This document shows, piece by piece, positions 23,501 to 35,703 of a DNA stretch of 64,000 nucleotides. The notes below the pieces were generated by a model. That model saw only the letters and a program-made list of their open reading frames with translations, did no database searches and was not told the origin of the DNA. Origin of the DNA: Amorphophallus konjac (lineage: Eukaryota; Streptophyta; Magnoliopsida; Alismatales; Araceae); assembly GCA_022559845.1 (NCBI GenBank), contig CM040125.1, positions 200,672,102 to 200,736,101 of the forward strand, read 5' to 3'. Numbering within the stretch: the first letter of the stretch is position 1; every line of letters starts with the position of its first letter. The position numbers and the translations under genes are program-made.

Positions 23501-24514
23501 AATGTCATATTCCAATACTTGTTACTAGAATTACCTTGAATCTTGGTTCTTAAGTCATTTCCCTTTGACTTACCTCTCGATTTAAATGGACTTGTCTTAT
23601 TGAACTTCTTCTAAGGAGTTCGTCTTCACTCATAATGCCTTTGGTTACATGAGCTTATCCTTGGAATTCTTGGCTAGTAAATGATGAATGTCTAGATTTT
23701 TACTTGGATCTTGCATCTACCACTCAATGCCAACGCACCATTAAGGGCCCGGTCTAGTCTTGGAAGGAGCGCCCAAAAGTACTAGTGCCCATGGGAGTTG
23801 TAATGACAAGATGTGGCATTGCACCGAAGTGCTTGCGAGCATGTTAGATCTATGGCATTCATTTCCACATGAAAATTCATGACTCTACATTACATGACTA
23901 TACTTGCGTGGATGATACGGCCAAACACGTGAAAGTTCTCATTATACATTTGTTCTATTTCTTGTTGTTATCTTTGGTTATTCATCAGTTCATTTTGGCT
24001 GACTGTGGTTAAATGCTTCGTTATGATATTTATTTTCCCCCATTTTCCTTGTTATCATGTTAAGCTCTTACAAAATGGTTAATCACTTTAAGATTGCCCG
24101 GCACAGAGATATAATTCCTACTGAACTTTCGCTCACCCAATTTTGTCAAACTTTTTCAGGTAGCTCGGATGAAGACCTTCAATCGGATGGGGAAGGGTAA
24201 GAGTAACCTTGGTGCGTTCAAGCTTAGCAGTCTTGGCGTGTCTTTTCCTGTTGTCCTAGTTTCTGTGAATGTTAAGTCAATGAGCCGTCGTTATGAGAAT
24301 GTTGAAATTGTCTAGTATGGAATAAGTTTTTTTTTCTTTTGTCAAGATCTTCAAGAGTCCATGTATCGAATATTTCTTGGAAGTTATCAATAAAGTTGGA
24401 ATTTTATGGCTCCAGGTGTTCTTGCTTCTTTTGTCTATTATGGTTATTATCTTGCTCTGATTGACATGAATGATATAACTGCTGCGTTCCGATTTTTTGC
24501 ATCGGGGCGTGACA

Positions 24515-24968
24515 GATACCCTAGCGGACTCAGTCATTCTCTTCTCTAGGGGGTAATTGAGGGCAAAAAGGCTAGTAACCCGGCTGAGGTGAAAACTCAT
24601 AAGGGAGCATCATGCAAAATTGGGCAACCCCTCAGTGTGAAAACCCGCAAGGACACACCGGAAAAAGCTAAAGGGCAGCGGCTGTGGTAAAAACCCGAAA
24701 GGGCAGTAGAGCCGATAATTAGAGAAAAAAAATCTCTCTCTCCCGCATTTAGGGCAACCAGTCAACCACCTCCCAGCAACCATATACCTTGCCAATTGGC
24801 CAATTCCAGTCCCTGATCAATGTCATACTCCAGTTTAAACCCAACACCTTCTTGCCAGCCGTATACCACCACAGTTGGCCTATACCAGTCCCTGACAAAG
24901 ACACTTCTCCGGTTCATTAATCTTACACTTTGCAGTAATCCATATATCACCCCGGTTGGCTTACGTTG
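24515..24968. repeat. Older layer between TE4 and TE5, with a 49-bp repeat
   Basis: A 454-bp segment belonging to neither neighbour. Three copies of GTGAAAAC(C/T)C-AAGGG-C begin at 24589, 24637 and 24687, 48-50 bp apart, followed by AGAGCCGATAATTAGAG. That last string resembles the TE9 unit GGCCGATAATTGAAAG, so this may be the remains of an Ogre/Tat-like element into which TE4 and TE5 inserted. From 24760 on two related stretches repeat ATACC...GTTGGCC-AT-CCAGTCCCTGA. No gene was seen. Confidence 0.6.
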
Positions 24969-27384
24969 TGTAACGACCCGAGATCCGAACACCGGGAAGG
25001 CCCGATAACCCGAATCTCGAACCGCCACCCACGAGCCCGAAGACTCGGAAGGGTTAAAAGGATGGTATGGAGATACAGAAAAATCTAAAATAATTGCAGA
25101 GCTACGTAGATTAAATGAATTAAGCAGGAAGCAATTAATGACATTAATTAAATTAATGGTCCATAATAATAACAGTAGTCTAAAATATAACAGTAGTCCA
25201 TAACTAGTACAGTCCAAAGAGAAAAGTACAACTACACGGGGTATACCCTAGCCTGGTAACTAGCAACTAACCCTGGGCACCTGAACCACGTGGAGCCTCC
25301 GAAGCGCTCCCCTGAAGCCGTGTCTCACTTGAAACACGGAAAACACGCAGGGAATGAGCCTCAAAATAAAAGGCTCAGTAGGGATCATCCGGTCCCCACC
25401 TCGCAAATTGAGAAATTGCGCAGAAAGCAACTACAAGCTACCACTACGGCTAGTACCGAATGCATGGCACGAAAACTGAGATGACTCGTAAAAAACTCAA
25501 GTGTCGCTACCTCACAAAGACAGGAGTACTAACCCACTAGAAACAAGGCCGGATGCATCCACTGACGACTTAAACCGTGCCTCCGGTGTCTCCCTCGACC
25601 CCTGGTGGAACGGGGACACCATACTAGTAACCACAGAACAAGTGACTAGCTGGGGTCACGCTCGTCAGCGCGGGTCCAACCGCCCCCAACCACGTGTGCA
25701 CACACAGACCGTGCGTCCCTGGTCTGGCCCTCTGACTGGTTTTTCCCTGAGCCGGACTCTGGCTGGTAGACGTGGGGCCCAACGGAAACCAGTCTAAAAA
25801 CCATCTCTCGGGGTAGCCTCGCCACCCCTCCCTAGTGGGACCACTCATGTGTCGGAAGGCTACGACTAGTGGAGGGTCACTGAAGGAGTAGACTCTCTAG
25901 TCATCGGAAAACACCGTCTAAACCGGACAGAGTACAAGGACCGCTCCTCGTACCGACACCGACTCACGGTGACATAAGCTGAGAACACCAACTCTCGGGA
26001 TCCCACGGCACCCTCACATGTGGTCCCCACATGATGCCCAGCATCAGTCAGACCATGGGGTCAGCACGCGGATCGAGATCCACTCACCAGAGACTCGAAT
26101 CGGTAAAACATAACTCCGGTCGGACATGAACCTCTGGCGATCCACCTTTGGGCCGCCACAGAAGCTAGCGGTCGAGAATTGGGCCGCCACAGGGACTGTA
26201 GCGGTCCAACGATAGGCCGCCACACCCTGGGTTGCAAAAGAACTGGCGATCCTACCTAGGTCCACCACAGGGATGAGGTGGGCATACCCTCGGCTGCCAC
26301 AACCCAAAAAGTTTCCAACAGTCAAAAACCAACGGTCAAAACGCCTCGAGGGCCACCCTGGCCGACTGGGCTTAGCAGTCGAACCTTCGGCCGCCACCTG
26401 GGCTCTAGCGGCTCATCGTGAGGCTGCCACGCCCAACCCACATACGAGGAGACTGAAACAGTCGAACGGGGACCGCCTGAAGGGTGTGGCGGTCACTGGA
26501 AGGGACGCCACAGCCTCCGAAAATCGAGAACGACAGGAAAACCCCAAAATCACCATTCCACGCCCCATTCACCCCCGGGTGAAGGGGAAACAAAAGGGAA
26601 ACTTGTTCCCATGCCCCTAGTGCATCTTATGATGCCCACAAACCATGAAATCATGCATTGAAACGCTAGATCGGGCGATCACACCCCAAAACATGCATTT
26701 CCCTTCCTGGCTCAAAATAGCCCACTCCCGACCTCGCCTCGGCCTATAAATCACGAGGAAGGAAGACATGGAGCTAGGGACCGTCACCCTACCTCGAATT
26801 TGTCCGAAATGCGGCGGATCGCCGCCGATCCATGAAGAAAGTTTTTAGAACCCTCGAACCTTCACGAAATCCCACGAGCCACACGTCGCCACGATCGCCT
26901 CACCGCCGTCGTCGCCTCACCACCATCTGCAGCCGGAGAGGGGCGCCGTCGTGGTCACGCCGGAGGAAGAGAGAGGGAGGAAGGGGGCGCGGTTGCTCAC
27001 GGGAGAGAAGGAAGAGGAAGAAAGAGAAAGGGAAAGGGAAAAGGAAAAAGAACTGAGGATTTATAGAAAATATGGATTTTTTGAAAAATACGGAAAAGTA
27101 GAAAAATATACCGTCGCGATCGTTGGAATGCGCTGATCGCTGTGGTACCATCCCTGAGTAGGTGAACGACTCGGTTTACCCGCTATGGGGTTCCGTAGGT
27201 CCTATCAGGGAGAAATACGGGAAACTGTGAAACACGTTCCGGGACCTCCGAAACTGATCCAAAACTCACGGATCCGAACCTGAAAAATGTCCGAAAGATA
27301 ATTTCGGGCAAAATGAGAATAAATTCTACGAGAAAATAGATCCGGGACCCAAAAAGAAGGATCCAAAAGATCCAGGATATTACA
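24969..27384 (-). repeat. TE5 3' LTR (about 2.4 kb)
   Basis: On the + strand it runs from TGTAACGACCCGAG to GGATATTACA; the element reads it in reverse. It aligns with 43027-44080 (5' LTR) by eye at roughly 95 percent over the shared 1.05 kb. In element orientation: TTCTATAAAT (about 27067-27058), donor-like TTCGAG|GTAGGGTGACGG (GT at 26792-26791), hairpin array, then hairpin TGAGCCT...AGGCTCA (25377-25355) and a damaged acceptor (TTTCAAG near 25330; the 5' LTR copy still reads TTTCAGG). Confidence 0.85.
26135..26511 (-). repeat. TE5 LTR hairpin array (24-nt units)
   Basis: At least eight units of almost exactly 24 nt, written on the + strand as T(A/G)GCGGTC-N8-GGCCGCCA, for example at 26135-26158, 26166-26189 and 26199-26222, with 7-120 nt between them. 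Arms are TGGCG/CGCCA or AGCGG/CCGC. One unit (TAGCGGCTCA...TGAGGCTGCCA) has changed both sides so as to keep pairing. It lies inside the possible LTR intron. Confidence 0.8.
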
Positions 27385-27398
27385 GCCCTCCCCCCTTA
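27385..27398 (-). other. TE5 polypurine tract
   Basis: The + strand reads GCCCTCCCCCCTTA; in element orientation this is a TAAGGGGGGAGGGC run ending at the LTR. The flank AAATTTCGAGGATGAAATTT (27405-27424) is the usual chromovirus lead-in and matches TE2. Confidence 0.88.
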
Positions 27399-27456
27399 AA
27401 CAAATTTCATCCTCGAAATTTAAAATGAAACACAGGGGAAGAAAAAAAAAGGAAAC

Positions 27457-28046
27457 TCACTCGAACAAGTAAGGGAACTGCTGACGCATCTCGTCCTCAC
27501 GCTCCCAAGAACCCTCACCACCAGAGTGCCGCTGCCACACCACCTTAACCAGAGGGATAACCTTGTTTCGTAGGTGCTGCTCTCGCCGATCCTCAATACG
27601 GATGGGGAACTCCGGTAGAGACAAATCGGGAGTCACCTCGGGCCAAATAAAATCCTCCAACACATGAGAAACATCGGGCATATACTTCCTCAACATCGAG
27701 ACATGGAATACATCATGCACTGTTGCAAACTCAGGAGGTAGCTGTAACCGATAAGCAACCTCGCCAATGCGCTCCATGATGAGAAAAGGACCAACATAGC
27801 GGGGACTCAGCTTCCCACGCTGTCCAAATCGCATCACTCCCTTCATGGGAGAGACTCTAAAAAATACTCGATCACCGACCGCGAAACTAAGTTGATGCCT
27901 TCTCTGATCGGCATAACTCTTCTGCCGACTCTGCGCCGCCAACATGTTACGACGGACCAGATGCACCACATCAATGCACTGCTGCACCAGCTCCGGTCCC
28001 GTCACAACACGACCAACCTCAGACCAATCAAGTGGAGTCCGACACG
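27457..28046 (-). pseudogene. TE5 pol, C-terminal part: integrase end and chromodomain
   Basis: The frame is open from the TE6 junction (28046) to TGA at 27457-27459. It begins within the integrase YGR-CR-P motif (CRTPLDWSEVG), continues through QSRQKSYADQRRHQLSF, GKLSPRYVGPF and VFHVSMLRKY, and closes with a chromodomain (EDRREQHLRNKVIP to FPYLFE). It is part of the gene at 38804-42863, separated by the 10.7-kb TE6. No stop occurs in this part. Confidence 0.9.
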
Positions 28047-28051
28047 GTCGC
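28047..28051. repeat. Target-site duplication of TE6, left copy (diverged)
   Basis: GTCGC left of TE6 faces ATCTC at 38799-38803; three of five positions agree. Taking only one copy brings the two halves of the TE5 integrase frame back into register inside the YGR-CR motif, which supports a 5-bp duplication with later mutation in this copy. Confidence 0.65.
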
Positions 28052-31033
28052 TGTCACGCCCCGACGCGGAATATCGGGACGTATAGTTAGAAACTAGCTA
28101 GAAAGCAAATAAATATTCTAAACTGAACAATTACACAAAGCTAAGGAAAGATACAACTCTATTGATCAGGATGATTCCAAATCATTACAATAACCAACAC
28201 TGCTAATACACGATCAAACATGACTTCCAATTTGAATTCTAATACAATAACTGACTCCAAGAGTAACAAGTGCTAACACAACTCTAAGGAAATAACTACA
28301 GGTAACCAACCATGCCAACTCGGCATCTACTACAAGTACACTCAAGAGATATCACTCATGCCCTTCCCCATTGGTATGCGCATCGTCACCTGAATAGCCT
28401 GGAAAAGGGGGAAACAACAACTATGAGCTGACGCTCAGTAGGAAATAACGTGCAAGTTTACGTGATTAACAAGTTAATTACATTTTCATATGCAATGCTA
28501 AGAAATGAAATAAATGACGATACAAATAAACAGCGAAATACAAACATCTTGCAAGGTCAAGAAATATAATGATGACAAGAGATAACAAGATTACAAGTAC
28601 AAGAATTTACAACAAGAGATAGTAATAAAGAATTGAGAATTGGCCAACAAACAAGTATTTTAAACATCATTTCAAGCACGATCAAGTAACAAGAGTAACA
28701 AGAGATTTTTCATGTCATAGACGTAACAAGCTAGTCAAGTACTCGGTGCAATACCTCACCATGTCATTAACATCCCATGGGCTCACTAACTTTCGGGGGC
28801 TCTCCCCAAGACCAGACCGGGCCCTTACGGTGCGTTGGCATCGATTTATTGGATACAAGATCCCATGATTGTCTAGACATTCAGTCAAGTTATATGGCCA
28901 GTTTAATCAGAGGAATTACTGCCACAAGTATGAGATTTAAGGACTAACTTGTCCTTGGATTCACTAAAACAAAAACTCGGTTATACAGTCACTTTGGGCC
29001 GCATTACAAGAATTGGACCAAAACTTGGTCCACGGGGTCAAGAAAGAACGGCTGACAGTGTACCATTCAAGTGTGTAAGCAATCCATTCTACTGGAGTAA
29101 TAATGACTAAAACAACAACTTAACAATCAATTTAATCATAATTACCAAGTTAATATATCAAAGATTATCTATTATCATTTGCATTTAGCCAATTGCCAAA
29201 AAGCGGATTCAAGATGATGAGATAAGCAACAAGCTCGTACAGGAATGAAATAGCATGTATTAACAGAAATCAAGTTACACAAGTAACCACTAATTATGTG
29301 GGTTTCTATTTAACCATTGTATACGTTGATATGAAAATGATAAACAACATTTTTTTACACTATGTTTGCATGTAGGGACCAATGTTAATTGAAATCAAAG
29401 GGGTACATGAATAGGTCATTAGATCCTCAAAAATATAGTTTTCAATTGGACTAAGTTGAATGGGTCGATCCCCTAATGATCCGGATCGATCCTCGGGTCA
29501 AAAACATCTTTTACCGGGTCGATTGGGTCGACCCCTGGAGGTTCCAGGGAGCTGCCCTGGCATGGGTCGACCCATGCAAAGCAGAAATCTTCTGCTTGCT
29601 GGGTGGTATGGGTCGACCCATGGGGTCGACCCCTGGGTTTCCAGACAAGAACGGGCTTCCGGAAATCATGAAAAACTCCACGATTTGGGGTCTAAATGGG
29701 TTGGGATCTTAACCACATGGTCTAGGGTTCTTAATAGACATACTAGGGTCATAAAACAAGAGTTTTGAAACACGAATTTCAACAGAAATCAAATGAATCA
29801 CAACCTATTCTATGATGAACACATGAAGACCTAGTTCTTGACATGCTTCTACTAAATCGTATGGTTTGCTCAATATATACAACGAAATTTGGGGCTTCTT
29901 ATATCAAAAGAAAGGTAACTTAATGTTGATTCTAACCATGTATGATATGTCATATGTGGATCTAGATATCCAACTCAAAAACAGCCCGAAAATCATGCTT
30001 CTACTTGAAGAACATACCATAAATCAAGCCTAAACATGCTCTTACTTCGATCCAAAATTCTCTAAACACGCTCAATGAAATTTGGGGATTTCTACGCCAA
30101 ATGAAAGCTAACAAGATTCTGATTACATTCATGTATATTAATTAGAGTTTGTATGTTAGATCCTACCTCAATCGAAGAGCAATCGAAGAGAGAACTTAAA
30201 GCCCTAGACTGAAGAACGAATTGGACAGCACCTTAGAAAACCCGTGATATCTCCTTGGATACCTAATGAAAATTTGGGCTTTTACCACCATTGGAAAGAT
30301 CTCGTCGAGAGGAACAATTTGATATATTCATAAGCTGATTTTGGTTAAGGAAACCTACCTCAATCGAAGGATCAAAGAGGAGAGGAAGGTGGACGACGGT
30401 AGCCGACCCACCTCCACTAAACGACCAAGAACATCCTAGATCTGAATCCAATGCGAACACCACAGCTACCAAATAAAAGTAGACTCGTAGAGCTTCATTT
30501 TGATACCTCATAGACCTTCTGGAGACTTCGGGGTTGGGAGGAATCGACCACGCAAGTTAGGTGTTGGAAAACGGCGCCGCCAAGGTTGACCACTCCAAAA
30601 CTCGGCCGCCACCATGTGTTAGGGTTGGGTTTAGGTTCTATTGATCCTTAGATCGTGGCCTTTCATTTGCCACCAAAATGAGCTCATTTGGTTGAGTATT
30701 AAGCTCTAATTTGGTGTTTTAAGATGAGATTTACTATTGCGTTCACTATTGGGTAGGTAAGTGTGGAAATCAGACTTAATCCACTGATTAGGCCTAGTTA
30801 ATGATTTTATTAGGCTTAGTCGAAGAAGACAAAATTGTTAAACGAAATGGATTACACATTAATATGATTTTTATGGATTTTTAGAAAATAGTTGAAAAGT
30901 GACTTATACTATTTATTAAAGAATTAATCTAATTAATTACGAATAAATTCTCATTAATTCAAATAATTCCAAATAATTTTAAATAAATTCAAATAATTCT
31001 AATTAAATTTCCAAAATAATTTGGGGTATTACA
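28052..31033 (-). repeat. TE6 3' LTR (about 2.98 kb)
   Basis: On the + strand it runs TGTCACGCCCCGAC to GGGTATTACA. In element orientation: three diverged units of about 190 bp (markers AAATTTGGGG near 30260, 30085 and 29888), donor-like GATTGAG|GTAGG at 30358 and 30166, the GGGTCGACCC array (29464-29640), the conserved block (28850-28749), hairpin TGAGCGTCAGCTCA (28437-28424), acceptor-like CCCTTTTCCAG|G (AG at 28400-28399), then a frame YSGDDAHTNGEGHE and stop. Confidence 0.88.
29464..29640. repeat. GGGTCGACCC palindrome cluster, TE6 3' LTR (4 copies)
   Basis: Four copies of GGTCGACCC (a palindrome containing GTCGAC) plus one degenerate GGGTCGATCCC. The matching region of the 5' LTR has eight copies, so the cluster changed size after insertion, when the LTRs were still nearly identical. 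Confidence 0.9.
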
Positions 31034-31046
31034 CCCTCCCCCACTT
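31034..31046 (-). other. TE6 polypurine tract
   Basis: The + strand reads CCCTCCCCCACTT, the exact complement of the AAGTGGGGGAGGG tract in TE1. It directly abuts the 3' LTR. Confidence 0.92.
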
Positions 31047-31109
31047 AAAGAATTTGGTCCTCCAAATTCACTACACTAAATACGGAGGATAGGGAAAGAG
31101 ATTGCTCAC

Positions 31110-34100
31110 CTAGAACAAGTCGGGATACCGCTTCCGCATAGTATCTTCAAATTCCCAAGTAGCTTCTTCGGTTCCACGCCGACTCCACTGAATCTTGACC
31201 ATCGGTATAGACCGATTCCGGAGTTGCTGCTATTTTCGATCTAGAATCTTGATAGGTCTTTCTTCATAGGTCAAATCTTCCTTTAACTCAAAATCCACAT
31301 GCTGAATGATATGAGTGGGATCGTACACATATTTCCGTAACTTAGACACATGGAAAACATTATGTACGCCAGACAACTGTGGTTGTAATGCCAGTCTGTA
31401 AGCAACTTCTCCCACTCTATCTAGGATCTCGAATGGACCAATATACCTCGGACTTAGCTTGCCATGAATGCCAAATCTTCGAATCCCTCTCGAAGGAGAA
31501 ACCTTTAAGAATACAAGCTCGCCAACTTGAAATTCTAATGCTCTTCTCCTTGTGTCGGCATAACTCTTCTGTCTTGATTGGGCTACTTGTAACCGGTCTC
31601 GGATAACACGGATGTTCTGTTATGATTCTGAAATAAGATCCGGTGCAAGCTATTGCTTCTCACCTATCTCATCCCAACACAACGGGGAACGACAGCTTCG
31701 CCCGTACAATGCTTCAAAAGGAGCCATCTGGATGATGGATTGATAACTGTTGTTGTAGGTGAATTCAATCAAAGCCAAATGATCACTCCAACTGCCTCCG
31801 AAATCAATCATGCATGCTCTGAGCATATCTTCCACTATCTGGTTGGTTCTTTCAGTCTGTCCATCGGTCTGTGGATGAAAAGTAGTACTGAAATTCAGGC
31901 GAGTACCAAGAGACTCTTACAGTCCCTTCCAGAAATGTGAAGTAAATCTGGGGTCTCGATCAGACACAATACTGACTGGTATGCCATGGAGCCTTACCAC
32001 TTCCTTTAAATACAAAGCAGCCAATACATCAACTGTCCACTTGTACTTAATGGGTAAGAAATGAGCTGACTTTGTCAATCGGTCAACAATCACCCATATT
32101 GCATCAAATCCACCACAAGTCCTAGGTAGACCCATAATGAAATCCATGCCAATGCTTTCCCACTTCCATTAGGGTATGTCAAGTGGTTTCAACTTTCATG
32201 CCGGTCTGAAATGTTCAGCCTTAACTTGCTGACAAACCAAGCATCTACTCACGAAGTCTACAACTTCTCTTTTCATGTTCGGCCACCAAAAAGATCTCTT
32301 CAAATCCTTGAACATTTTAGTGCTTCCAGGATGAATGGTATATCTGGATCTATGTGCTTCCTCCAGAATCTTGTTCTTTATTCCAGCTTCATCAGGTACA
32401 CAAGTTCTACCCTGGAATAATAATCTTCCATCGTCAGCCATCATGAAGTCAGGTCTGCTACTCAAGCTTCCCTTGATCTCTACCAACTTGGGATCATTAT
32501 CTTGCAAGGACTTGATTTCCATCAATAATTCGGGCTTAAGTTGAATATGTGCAATCATAACTCGATCATTATCAACATTCAGATCCAGACTAGCTAATTG
32601 TCCCAATAGCTTCCACTCATGTAACATGAGACTTGATAATCTAGCCACAGGCTTCCTACTTAATGCATCTGCCACAACATTGCCTTTGCCAGGATGATAC
32701 TCAATCGAGAAGTCGAAGTCTTTCAAGTACTCCAACCATCTTCGCTGCCTCATATTAAGTTCCTTCTGAGAAAACAAATATTTCAGACTTTTGTGATCTA
32801 AAAATACTGTGAATGTTTCTCCATACAAGTAGTGCCTCCATATCTTCAAAGCAAACATGACTGCTGCTAGTTCCAAATCGTGAACATGATAATTCTCTTC
32901 ATGCTTCCTCAACTGCCTAGAAGAATAGGCAATCACCTTTCCATGCTACATGAGTGCACAGCCTAAACCAATACCTGAAGCATCAGTGTATACCACAAAA
33001 CCTCCTTCACCAGAAGGTAAAGCCAATATAGGTGCAGTAGTCAAACACTCCTTCAAAGTCTGAAAGCTTTGTTGACAATCATCTGACCAATCAAACTTGT
33101 TCTCCTTGCGGGTTAATCTTGTCATAGGTACCGCAATCTTGGAGAAATCTTAGATAAATCTTCTGTAGTAGCCTGCCAGGCCTAGGAAACTTCTAACTTC
33201 GGTCACACTGGTAGGCTGATCCCAATTCTTCACTGCCTCTACCTTCGAAGGATCAACAGAAATACCGTCCTTCGTGATGATATGTCCTAAAAAGTACACC
33301 TCTTGCAGCTAGAATTCACACTTACTGAACTTGGCATATAGCTGATGATCTCTTAATAGTTGCAATGCCATCCTCAGATGCTCAACATGCTCTTTCTCAA
33401 TCTTGTAATAAATCAAGATATCATCAATGAATACCACGACCCATCGATCAAGATAGGGCCGAAATACATCGTTCATCAACTGCATGAAAGCTGCTGGAGC
33501 ATTCGTTAGACCAAAAGGCATAACGACAAACTCAAAATGACCATACCTGCTGCGGAAAGCTGTTTTATAAATATCTTCTTCCTTAATCCGCAACTGATGA
33601 TATCCAGATCGAAGATCGATCTTAGAAAAATACTGAGCTCCCGCTATCTGGTCAAATAATTCGTCAATCCTCGGCAATAGATATTTGTTCTTGACAGTCT
33701 ACTAGTTCAATTGTCGATAATCGATGCACAACCTCATCGAACCATCTTTCTTCCTGACGAATAATACAGGGGCTCCCTATGGAGAAGTACTAGGGCGAAT
33801 GAAACCCTTCTCGAGCAATTCCATCAACTGTTGCTTTAATTCCTTCAATTCCGCAGGAGACATGCGGTAAGGAGCCTTGGAAATAGGAGATGTGCCAGAA
33901 AAGAGATCAATAATAAAGATAACTTCCCGCTCAGGCGGAAGTCCTGGTAGTTCTTCGGGAAAAACATCAGGAAAATCCCGGGCAACAGAAATGTCCTTAA
34001 TCTCAATCTGCTGTTCAGGGGTTGCACAGACAAAGGCCAGAAAAGCCTCGCATCCTCGTCTCATCAGCTTATCAGCTCGAAGAGCCGAGATAAGGGATAC

Positions 34101-34584
34101 GGAGTTATGGTGCTTAACTCCCACAAAAGAAAGTCTAGGGTGTCTAGTAAAAGACACGGAGCTAGAACTGTAGTGAACATTAGCCTCATATCTAGCCAAC
34201 CAATCCGCTCCTAGGATTACATCATAATCCTTCATGTCCATGCAAATCAAATCAGCTGGAAAGTTCTGTTCACCAATCATAACCGTACTAGAAGGATAGA
34301 AGTACTGTATTGCCGATCTAGATCCAATAGGGGTTGATATTTCTAACGGAGAATTCATCAAAACAGGTTCCATAGCTAAAGACTTTGCAAATCTCTGAGA
34401 AATAAAGGAATGTGTGGCACCAGTATCAAAAAGAACAAATGCTGGCTTGTTGAGTATAATAAGTGTACCTTCGACGAGCCCACCGTCCTCGGCGGTTCCT
34501 GCTTCATCTGCATGCAAAGCTTGAAGCTTGCCTTGTGGTTTCTTGAAGACTTGAGGTTTCGCTGGTGTAGCTTGCTCCGATATA
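31110..34584 (-). pseudogene. TE6 pol (broken): protease to chromodomain
   Basis: Read on the minus strand. Protease LFDTGATHSFIS near 34430-34395 keeps the DTG. RT: RPSTSP then a TAG in place of the usual Trp (33777-33779), [26 protein letters not shown], and the FIDDILIYY box near 33430-33405. RNase [12 protein letters not shown] near 32990, with a stop near 32948. Integrase HHCC near 32365-32225, DDE segments near 32145, 31965 and 31850. The chromodomain ends KRYPDLF with TAG at 31110-31112. Stops are also at 33309, near 33703, 33150, 32215, 32170, 31918, 31652, 31627 and 31228. Several replace Gln or Trp codons of relatives. Confidence 0.9.
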
Positions 34585-35504
34585 AGAGGACAGTTAGGGA
34601 TACGGTGCTCTTTGTTTCCACAACGCAAATAGGCGCCTAGCTTGCGCCAGCACTCCTCCATCTTGTGACCCAGACGGTCACAATAGTTGCACGCGCCCTT
34701 GAATGGAACAATAGGGCTAGGCTTCTTGTCTTCATGCCTCGGCATCTTGCCCTTCCATGATCCAGATCCACTCCACGAACCAGGTCCACTAATGGGCCTC
34801 TTCTTGCCATACCCGGGTTTGATTTTCCCGGAACCCGTAGGTAGTTCCTTCTTGGTGCCTTTTCCACGGATTCTCTCCGTCATCTCAAGAGTATCTTCTA
34901 GAACTTGAGCTTTCCTCACCATTTCTGAATAAGTGGAGATTTCCATCGGTGCCAACTTATTGATATAATGTAGCTTCAGCCCATTGAGAAAACGCTTCGC
35001 CTTCATCTTCTCGGTGGAAATAAGGTGTGTAGCATATCGAGATAGCCGTGAAAATTGAGCCTCATACTCTGCCACGGACAGACCTCGCTATTTCAGAGCT
35101 GCGAACTCTGCCGCTTTCTTCTCTTGTACTCGGTCAAAAAAATACTTGCTGTTAATGAATTCCTCGAACTCTTCCCACGTAACATGCTGATCACCGAGAG
35201 TCGCCTTGATAGAATCCCACCAAGTACGTGCATCGCGTTCTAGTTGGAATGTAGACAAAAGGACACGCTCTTGGTTGGTGCATTGCATAACTTCAAAGAT
35301 TCTTCCCATTTCATCTAGCCAGTGCTCGGCTTCATCGGGATCAGTTGAGCCACCAAATCTAGGCGGATTCATCCCTCGAAAGTTCCGGTATAGATCACCG
35401 GTGCCATGATGTGCCGCTCCTGCTTGAGCCACTTGCTGTAAAGCCTGCGTAAGTCCTTGAACTGTACGCTGCAAGTTCCTCCATTCCGCACGTTCAGCTG
35501 CCAT
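34585..35504 (-). pseudogene. TE6 gag (one stop)
   Basis: Starts ATG at 35504, 200 nt inside the primer-binding site. An N-terminal helix-rich part (RTVQGLTQALQQVAQ) precedes the capsid-like core (MNPPRFGGSTDPDEAEHWLD, ERDARTWWDS, EAQFSRLSRYATHL) and two zinc knuckles (CNYCDRLGHKMEEC, about 34692-34650, and CLRCGNKEHRIPNC... reading LRCGNKEHRIPNC). A TAG at 35088-35090 stands where CAG is likely. Apart from this stop the frame runs on into protease, as usual for chromoviruses with a single gag-pol frame. Confidence 0.9.
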
Positions 35505-35703
35505 TTCAAAAGCCTACACGAGGAATAGATTACTAAGGTTCAATAAGATAGATAATAACACGATTAAGATACAAACTTAACCCAAGTTTCTACCCAATCT
35601 CACCAGGTCGGGTTCTTAGACTAAACAAGGTTAGGAGTTATCATAGGACCCTAAAACTTAGAAAACCTAGAACTTAGGAAAACCTAGGAATGTGAAACCT
35701 AGG
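35505..35703 (-). other. TE6 leader between primer-binding site and gag
   Basis: About 200 nt, A/T-rich on the element strand, with repeated CCTAGG(A/T)-TTTC motifs near 35670-35700. No reading frame or site of note. Confidence 0.7.

Larger units (their letters stand above)
11893..24514 (+). mobile_element. TE4: decayed Tekay-type element with both ends
   Basis: A partial 5' LTR, primer-binding site, broken gag and pol, purine tract and a long 3' LTR occur in order on the + strand. The 5' LTR is cut on its left by TE3. Many stops, frameshifts and deletions in every domain show it is inactive. Its two LTRs are not structurally equivalent (see the LTR entries), so the element may be a recombinant. 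Confidence 0.82.
19189..24514 (+). repeat. TE4 3' LTR (about 5.3 kb, internally amplified)
   Basis: Opens TGTAACAGCCC and closes GGGGCGTGACA. TATAAATA is at 19725. Internal segments repeat with divergence: AGGTAGGTTATCTCATGA at 20173 and 21663, the ACGTCGTATTTCA region at 20253 and its relative at 21738, and TCGGATATTCCTTC near 20960, 22397 and 22876. Hairpin units include TAGCGG...CCGCTA at 22594-22616. The conserved block is at about 23740-23840, and hairpin plus CTTTTTCAG|G at 24122-24159 is followed by a frame SSDEDLQSDGEG then stop. No other coding sequence was seen. Confidence 0.78.
24969..28051 (-). mobile_element. TE5, 3' part (3' LTR and end of pol)
   Basis: Minus-strand chromovirus in the same family as TE2. 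This part holds the 3' LTR, purine tract and the last fifth of pol. It ends where TE6 is inserted. The remainder continues at 38799-44080 on the other side of TE6. Confidence 0.88.

Noticed and set aside
24762..25217. 151-codon minus-strand frame spanning the TE5 LTR end
   Set aside because: It crosses an LTR border, is repeated in part at 42928-43260 by the other LTR, and has no domain.
26743..26760. CCTATAAATC on the + strand in the TE5 LTR as a promoter
   Set aside because: It points against the element. The minus-strand TTCTATAAAT at 27058-27067 fits better as the LTR TATA box.
29460..29768. Frames with repeated MGRPM/GSTHGVDP strings
   Set aside because: Generated by the GGGTCGACCC palindromes of the TE6 LTR.
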